A DNA stretch of 64,000 bases, taken from assembly GCA_951812285.1 (NCBI GenBank), contig OX638292.1, positions 294,774 to 358,773 on the forward strand. The letters are read 5' to 3'. Positions 60,121 through 64,000 of this stretch are shown here, piece after piece. The notes below the pieces were generated by a model, which worked only from the letters and a program-made list of their open reading frames with translations, searched no databases and had not been told where the DNA came from. Numbering within the stretch: the first letter of the stretch is position 1; every line of letters begins with the position of its first letter. The translations under genes were made by a program, and so were the position numbers. This DNA comes from an uncultured Dehalococcoidia bacterium (lineage in GTDB: Bacteria > Chloroflexota > Dehalococcoidia > Lucifugimonadales > UBA1127).

Positions 60121-61029
60121 TCAGCGGTAGTGGCGGGCGACTTCAGAGGCGTACCTGCGTCCCAGCAGTTCCGCGTTCCCACGCGCCCACTCGCGCAGTG
60201 AGGTGTGGCCGCGTGGGGGATCCGGCGAAGTGAGGAGGCCGCCCATTAGTGAGGCGAGTTCGTCGCGGGTCATGATGACGTCGCGGAGCATGAGGCCGAG
60301 CATGGTCGAGGACAGCCGGAACAGCGGCGGCGGGAGCGGCATGACGAGGGCGCGGCGGCCGATGGCGCCGGCGACGAGGTGGATGAGCTCGCGTGTCGTG
60401 ATTCGGTCGGGGCCGACGGCGTCCCACGTCACGTTTGCGTCCTCGCGGCCGGCGGCCACGGCGACGTCGGCGACGTCGTCGACGTAGACCGGCTGGAACT
60501 CGAAACGGCCGCCGCTGGCCGCGGCCATGACGGGCATGCGGCGGAGCGTCCACGCGATGTTGTTGACGAGCACGTCCCCGAGACCGAACACGAGCGTCGG
60601 GCGGACGATGCCGTAGGAGAGGCCGGAGGCGTGGATGGCCTCCTCCACGAGGCCCTTGCCGCGGAAGTAGGCGAGCGGTGAGGACGAGGAGGCGTTTGTA
60701 ACGCTGATATGGACGATGCGGCGAACTCCGGCGTCGACAGCGGCGGCGATGAGGGCGCGGGAGTTCTCGATGGCCCGCTCAAAGGTCATGGCGCCGCGGG
60801 CGAAACGGATCCAGTAGGTGTTGTAGAGGGTGTCGGCGCCGCGCATCGCGTAGGAGAGAGATGCGTGGTTGCTGAAGTCGAGGGGGAAGGCCTCTACCTC
60901 GGACGCGAGAGGGTCGTCGGCGCGAGGGCGGCCCGTCAGCGTTCGGAGCGTGTGGCCGTCGGCGAGGAGCCGACGGGCGATGTACTTGCCGGTGTAGCTG
61001 AACGCCCCGGTGACCACGTGCGTTGCCAT
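60121..61029 (-). CDS. NAD(P)-binding SDR-like protein (NmrA/YwnB-type)
   Basis: A 302-residue atypical short-chain dehydrogenase. N-terminal 'HVVTGAFSYTGKYIARRLL' gives the Rossmann fold; 'HISVTNASSSSPLAYFRGKG' lies where catalytic residues would be (no classical YxxxK). Similar proteins act as redox sensors or NDUFA9-like subunits. GGAGG eight bases before ATG 61029. Its role is not fixed by neighbours. Confidence 0.85.
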   Translation of the reverse strand: MATHVVTGAFSYTGKYIARRLLADGHTLRTLTGRPRADDPLASEVEAFPLDFSNHASLSYAMRGADTLYNTYWIRFARGAMTFERAIENSRALIAAAVDAGVRRIVHISVTNASSSSPLAYFRGKGLVEEAIHASGLSYGIVRPTLVFGLGDVLVNNIAWTLRRMPVMAAASGGRFEFQPVYVDDVADVAVAAGREDANVTWDAVGPDRITTRELIHLVAGAIGRRALVMPLPPPLFRLSSTMLGLMLRDVIMTRDELASLMGGLLTSPDPPRGHTSLREWARGNAELLGRRYASEVARHYR

Positions 61030-61124
61030 GGCTTCACCTCCCGCACCCCACACTTCCATTGTCGGGCGCGGCGGGTTGAGGGCGCAAGGAATGGGCGACG
61101 GTGTGTGTTAACGCCTGCCAGCTT

Positions 61125-62321
61125 CTAGGGCGCGTCTACGACGGGCGGATCCAAGACCACGTAGTTCCTGTCTGCCGTCCGCTCGTCGAGGGGGAGCACC
61201 TGCACCACGACGCGGGAGAGGCCGACGACCTCGCCCCTTTCGTCGAAGCTGTAGTTCTCGCCGATGGCCCCACTCCAAGTGATGTCGTAGAGACAGTCGC
61301 GGAAGCCGTCCGCGTCCTGGTCGTCGCGGGTGCGGCGCAGGCACTCGGCGGTGATGTAGACGTCGTCGTAGGTGGAGCTGAGGTGCCAGGGGAGAGACAC
61401 GTAGCCGTAGCGGTCGCGGAAGCTGGCCACGACCTCCTGCCCCTTTCGGTTGTCCGGGTGGATGTCGGCGGCGATAGCCTTCATGCCGGTAGCCGCATCA
61501 CCGGCGATCTCTAGCGCCGTCGAGCCCAGCGAGACGGTCTCGGCGTAGATGGGGCCGTTGTAGCCGAGCTCCCGGGCCTGCTTGATGATGGCGCCGGCGG
61601 AAAACTCCGACTGCGGGGCGAGGTGCAAGGCGTCAGGGGACTCGGCGAAGAGCTTGCTGAGCTGCGAGCGGAAATCGGTGACGTCCGAGGCAAAGACCTC
61701 CGCTGCGACCACCTCGCCACCGTGCGCCTCGAACCGTTCGACGGTGTTGTGGCGCACGCCCTCGGCGTAGTCCGTGGCCTCGGTGATTGTCGCGAGCCTG
61801 CGAACGCCGTCGGCCCAGAGGAGGTCGCCGGTGAGGAGGCCAACCTCGATGTCGCTGATCTGTGTTCGGAAGATGTAGTCGCCGGCGTTGGCGATGTCGG
61901 CGTTGCTGGCCATGCCGGAGAAGAGGACGACGCCGTCAGCCTCGGCGAGGGGGGCTGCGCCGAGCATCGCACCGCTGCAGGACGTGCCGAGGATGATCTT
62001 CACATTATCGACGGTGGTGAGTTTCCTGTAGGCTGACACCGCGCCCTGCGCGCTGCACATGGAGTCTTCCACCACGAACTCAAGCGGACGGCCGTCGATG
62101 CCACCGGCCGCGTTGATCTCGTCCAAAGCCATCTGCTTGGACTGGTTTGCCACGACGCCGTAGGACTCGCCGGGGCCGGTCAGTGACTCCATGACTCCAA
62201 CGCGGTAGGGGGTGTTGACGTCGGAGTCCTCGCAGGCTGCAATCGCGGCGAGCGCCAGCGTGGCTACGAGCGCGCACGCCAGAGCTCGAAGACTCAAAAG
62301 GCGGTGATTCACTGCAAGCAT
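61125..62321 (-). CDS. ABC substrate-binding lipoprotein, branched-chain amino-acid type (LivJ-like)
   Basis: A 398-residue periplasmic-binding-fold protein. Start at 62321 follows GGAGG; signal with lipobox 'AIAAC'. Seen: 'RVGVMESLTGPGESYGVVA', 'ALDEINAAGGIDGRPLEFV', 'VKIILGTSCSGAMLGAAPLAE', 'SGMASNADIANAGDYIFRT'. No permease or ATPase gene is adjacent. It could bind amino acids, amides or aromatic acids. The upstream gene encodes a voltage-gated channel, 19 bases before, on the same strand. Confidence 0.9.
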   Translation of the reverse strand: MLAVNHRLLSLRALACALVATLALAAIAACEDSDVNTPYRVGVMESLTGPGESYGVVANQSKQMALDEINAAGGIDGRPLEFVVEDSMCSAQGAVSAYRKLTTVDNVKIILGTSCSGAMLGAAPLAEADGVVLFSGMASNADIANAGDYIFRTQISDIEVGLLTGDLLWADGVRRLATITEATDYAEGVRHNTVERFEAHGGEVVAAEVFASDVTDFRSQLSKLFAESPDALHLAPQSEFSAGAIIKQARELGYNGPIYAETVSLGSTALEIAGDAATGMKAIAADIHPDNRKGQEVVASFRDRYGYVSLPWHLSSTYDDVYITAECLRRTRDDQDADGFRDCLYDITWSGAIGENYSFDERGEVVGLSRVVVQVLPLDERTADRNYVVLDPPVVDAP

Positions 62322-62340
62322 CCCATCCCCTCCAGCCCAC

Positions 62341-63201
62341 CTATTTCTCTGCTTGTTCGTCAAGGCGCTCTTGCAGCCGTTGCAGGGCCGCCTGGGTCTC
62401 GCGGATCTCGCGGAGCAACTCGTCAGCCGTCGAAGGCTCGCGAAGGGAGCGGAGGGCGTCGGCCTTGGCCTCGTCGAGGCTGTTCACGATGATGGCAATG
62501 AACATGTTGATGACCACGAAGGTGCCGATAACGATGAAGCTGGTGAAGTACATCCACGCCCAGGGGTAGGTGTCCATCACGTTGTTCATGATTTCCACCC
62601 AGCCCTCCAGCGTGACGATGTTGAAGAGGGTCAGGACAGAGATTCCCAGGGTGCGCCAGTGCTGTGGGTCTTCCTCGGCGAAGAGGTGGTAGCCCATGAT
62701 GGCGTAGATGTAGACGATGATGCTCATGAGCACCATCACGTGCCCTACGCTTGGGATGGCCCGCACCAACGCGGCGACGATGACTCGGAGCTCCTTCACA
62801 GTGGTTATGAGCCGCATCACACGGAGGAGCCGCGCCAAGCGTGACACCATCGCGAACTGGCCCGTCGCGGGGACGAGCGAGAAGACGATGACGGCGAAGT
62901 CGAAGATGTTCCAGCCAGACGAGAAATAGCGGTGCGATTGGGGCGCCAGGGCCAGCAGCTTCATGATCGCTTCGACGATGAAGATGCCGAGGGCGACCTG
63001 GTTGCCCAGGTGCAGCAGGTCGCCGTAGTCGCTCTCGATGGACGACGAGGTGCCGAGGCCGAGCAGGACTGCGTTGGCCAGGATGACGCCGATGATGAAG
63101 AGCTCGAAGGTGCGGGACTCGACGACCCGGCTCAGCGGGCCTGTAATCCGTTCGAGGCCCGAATGGGTCTCACGATCGCCGTTTGGTGGGGCCGATCTCA
63201 C
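62341..63201 (-). CDS. Single-domain voltage-gated cation channel (NaChBac/BacNav type) with TLEGW filter
   Basis: A 286-residue channel subunit forming a homotetramer. Six helices; S4 is 'SRLARLLRVMRLITTVKELR' with repeated Arg (residues ~120-139), pore helix and filter 'LFNIVTLEGWVEIMN' (filter T-L-E-G-W at 197-201), S6 'FVVINMFIAIIVNSL', then a cytoplasmic neck and coiled coil 'LREIRETQAALQRLQERL'. Start GTG 63201 has GAGG seven bases upstream; the upstream TTG (63240) has none. The filter Gly replaces the Ser of sodium channels such as NaChBac (TLESW). Confidence 0.92.
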   Translation of the reverse strand: MRSAPPNGDRETHSGLERITGPLSRVVESRTFELFIIGVILANAVLLGLGTSSSIESDYGDLLHLGNQVALGIFIVEAIMKLLALAPQSHRYFSSGWNIFDFAVIVFSLVPATGQFAMVSRLARLLRVMRLITTVKELRVIVAALVRAIPSVGHVMVLMSIIVYIYAIMGYHLFAEEDPQHWRTLGISVLTLFNIVTLEGWVEIMNNVMDTYPWAWMYFTSFIVIGTFVVINMFIAIIVNSLDEAKADALRSLREPSTADELLREIRETQAALQRLQERLDEQAEK

Positions 63202-63280
63202 GATCTTACCTCTGGTATTGTTGCCGGACGTTGCCCGCAATCACTATTTTACTTTGCCGATGCCTTCAAGGCCCCCGGTT

Positions 63281-64000
63281 TCAGTGCCTTTCGTCTCGGG
63301 GTATCGCCCGGCCACGCTCGACGCCGCGGAGCATGCGCTCGTACTCGGAGGTGAACTCGGCGCCGATGATGAGGGTCAGCGAGGAGACGTAGGTCCACAG
63401 TAGAAGGACCACGACGGAGCCCAGGGAGCCGTAGACCCGTTCGAAGTCCGCGAAGTTGTCGAGGTAGAGAATGAAGAAGCCCTTGCTGACCTCGAATGCG
63501 AGGGCCGCAAGGAGCGCGCCGGGCCAGATGTACCGCCAGTAGGTCGTCGTGTTGGGCACGTACTTGTAGATCAAGAGGAAGATCGACAGGCTGAACAGGA
63601 AGGGCAGCACCCGGGCGACGGTGTTTACCGTGTCCTGCTCCAGCACCTGCATGACGCCGCCGTTCTGGCCCACTATGTCGTCCACGAACTGGAGAAGCGT
63701 GGTGGTCGAGACGGACAGGAGGAAGAGTAGGCCCACGCTAAAGGCCATCGCGATGTGGCGCACCTTGTCTATGTAGAAGGGCCGGTCTTCATGGACGTCC
63801 CATGCGCGGTTCACGGCCTTGCTGATGGCGCCGAAAATGGCGCTCGCAGACCAGAACATGCCGAGGACGCTCACGAGGCCGATGGCACCGCGCACGCCGC
63901 CGGTGGCTTCGAGGTTCTCGCGGAAGGCATCGTCGGAGCCGGGCAAGTAGGTGCGGAGGAAGTCGAGCAGCGCGCTCTCGACGGTGTCGGACGGGAGGAG
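63281..64000 (-). CDS. YihY/BrkB-family membrane protein (partial, start beyond window)
   Basis: Only the C-terminal ~239 codons lie in the window; the frame is open to the right edge. Several hydrophobic helices: 'GLVSVLGMFWSASAIFGAIS', 'AMAFSVGLLFLLSVSTTTLL', 'VLPFLFSLSIFLLIYKYVP', 'YIWPGALLAALAFEVSKG' and 'VVVLLLWTYVSSLTLIIGAEF', which with the 'RVYGSLGSV' motif mark the family formerly called ribonuclease BN. The family function is unknown; members are thought to be inner-membrane transporters or envelope factors. Confidence 0.9.
   Translation of the reverse strand, partial: LLPSDTVESALLDFLRTYLPGSDDAFRENLEATGGVRGAIGLVSVLGMFWSASAIFGAISKAVNRAWDVHEDRPFYIDKVRHIAMAFSVGLLFLLSVSTTTLLQFVDDIVGQNGGVMQVLEQDTVNTVARVLPFLFSLSIFLLIYKYVPNTTTYWRYIWPGALLAALAFEVSKGFFILYLDNFADFERVYGSLGSVVVLLLWTYVSSLTLIIGAEFTSEYERMLRGVERGRAIPRDERH

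Overview
This window reads as a high-GC genome fragment from a free-living, probably aerobic bacterium. The gene content resembles the SAR202-type/Dehalococcoidia branch of Chloroflexota. That is an inference, because no rRNA or other taxonomic marker is present. It rests on four luciferase-like flavin monooxygenases spread over 64 kb, many single-step catabolic enzymes (HpaB-type hydroxylase, Rieske oxygenase, alpha/beta hydrolases, VOC dioxygenase-like protein, amidase, UbiD decarboxylase), lipoprotein solute-binding proteins without neighbouring permeases, and a UbiD-UbiX-UbiA trio. Small palindromic intergenic repeats of several families lie between genes.

Layout. 0-8.6 kb: 3' end of fhs, a small GNQNA-motif protein, a cupin, an MFS exporter, then a same-strand run of DinB-like protein, alpha/beta hydrolase, flavin monooxygenase, HpaB-type oxygenase and a MetE-C-like protein. 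8.6-14.2 kb: an oligopeptide-type binding lipoprotein, a second flavin monooxygenase, and a reverse-strand MFS-MOSC-VOC group. 14.5-23.4 kb: proton-translocating transhydrogenase (pntAA-AB-B) and a complete SUF iron-sulfur operon (sufB-C-D-S-U plus an Rrf2 regulator). 23.4-25.5 kb: an accessory patch with a cysteine-rich protein, a tandem duplication carrying two HEPN/PaREP1-like genes and a truncated gene remnant, and a tiny membrane protein. 25.5-32 kb: flavin monooxygenase, Rieske oxygenase, a GatC-like protein plus amidase, a medium-chain dehydrogenase and a sugar-nucleotide-type epimerase. 32-36 kb: two retropepsin-like proteins (one with a broken active site) and ubiX-ubiA-ubiD. 36-38.6 kb: an unrecognised lipoprotein made almost entirely of about 22 copies of a ~33-residue WVRDG repeat. 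38.9-46.9 kb: a ThDP enzyme, vapBC, aroQ-pepP-efp, then xseA and xseB separated by a c-type cytochrome lipoprotein, and a PHP phosphoesterase. 46.9-53.2 kb: two tandem zinc alcohol dehydrogenases with duplicated promoters, an inositol-phosphate synthase fused to an N-terminal helix-turn-helix, a hydrolase and a fourth flavin monooxygenase. 53.2-64 kb: an MFS exporter, ECF sigma/anti-sigma pair, an XRE regulator paired with an unnamed conserved protein, a YyaL-type thioredoxin-domain protein, a NAD(P)-binding reductase, a LivJ-type binding lipoprotein, a one-domain voltage-gated cation channel and a truncated YihY/BrkB membrane protein.

The genes suggest an oligotroph-style scavenger. It takes up peptides and amino-acid-like solutes, attacks aromatic or recalcitrant organics with flavin, Rieske and UbiD chemistry, and supports these redox enzymes with SUF clusters, NADPH from transhydrogenase and probably a menaquinone-type quinone. 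The most notable items are the 22-repeat lipoprotein, the HTH-inositol phosphate synthase fusion with a motif-rich upstream region, an EF-P with a non-canonical tip loop, a voltage-gated channel with a TLEGW filter, and several candidate leaderless promoters.
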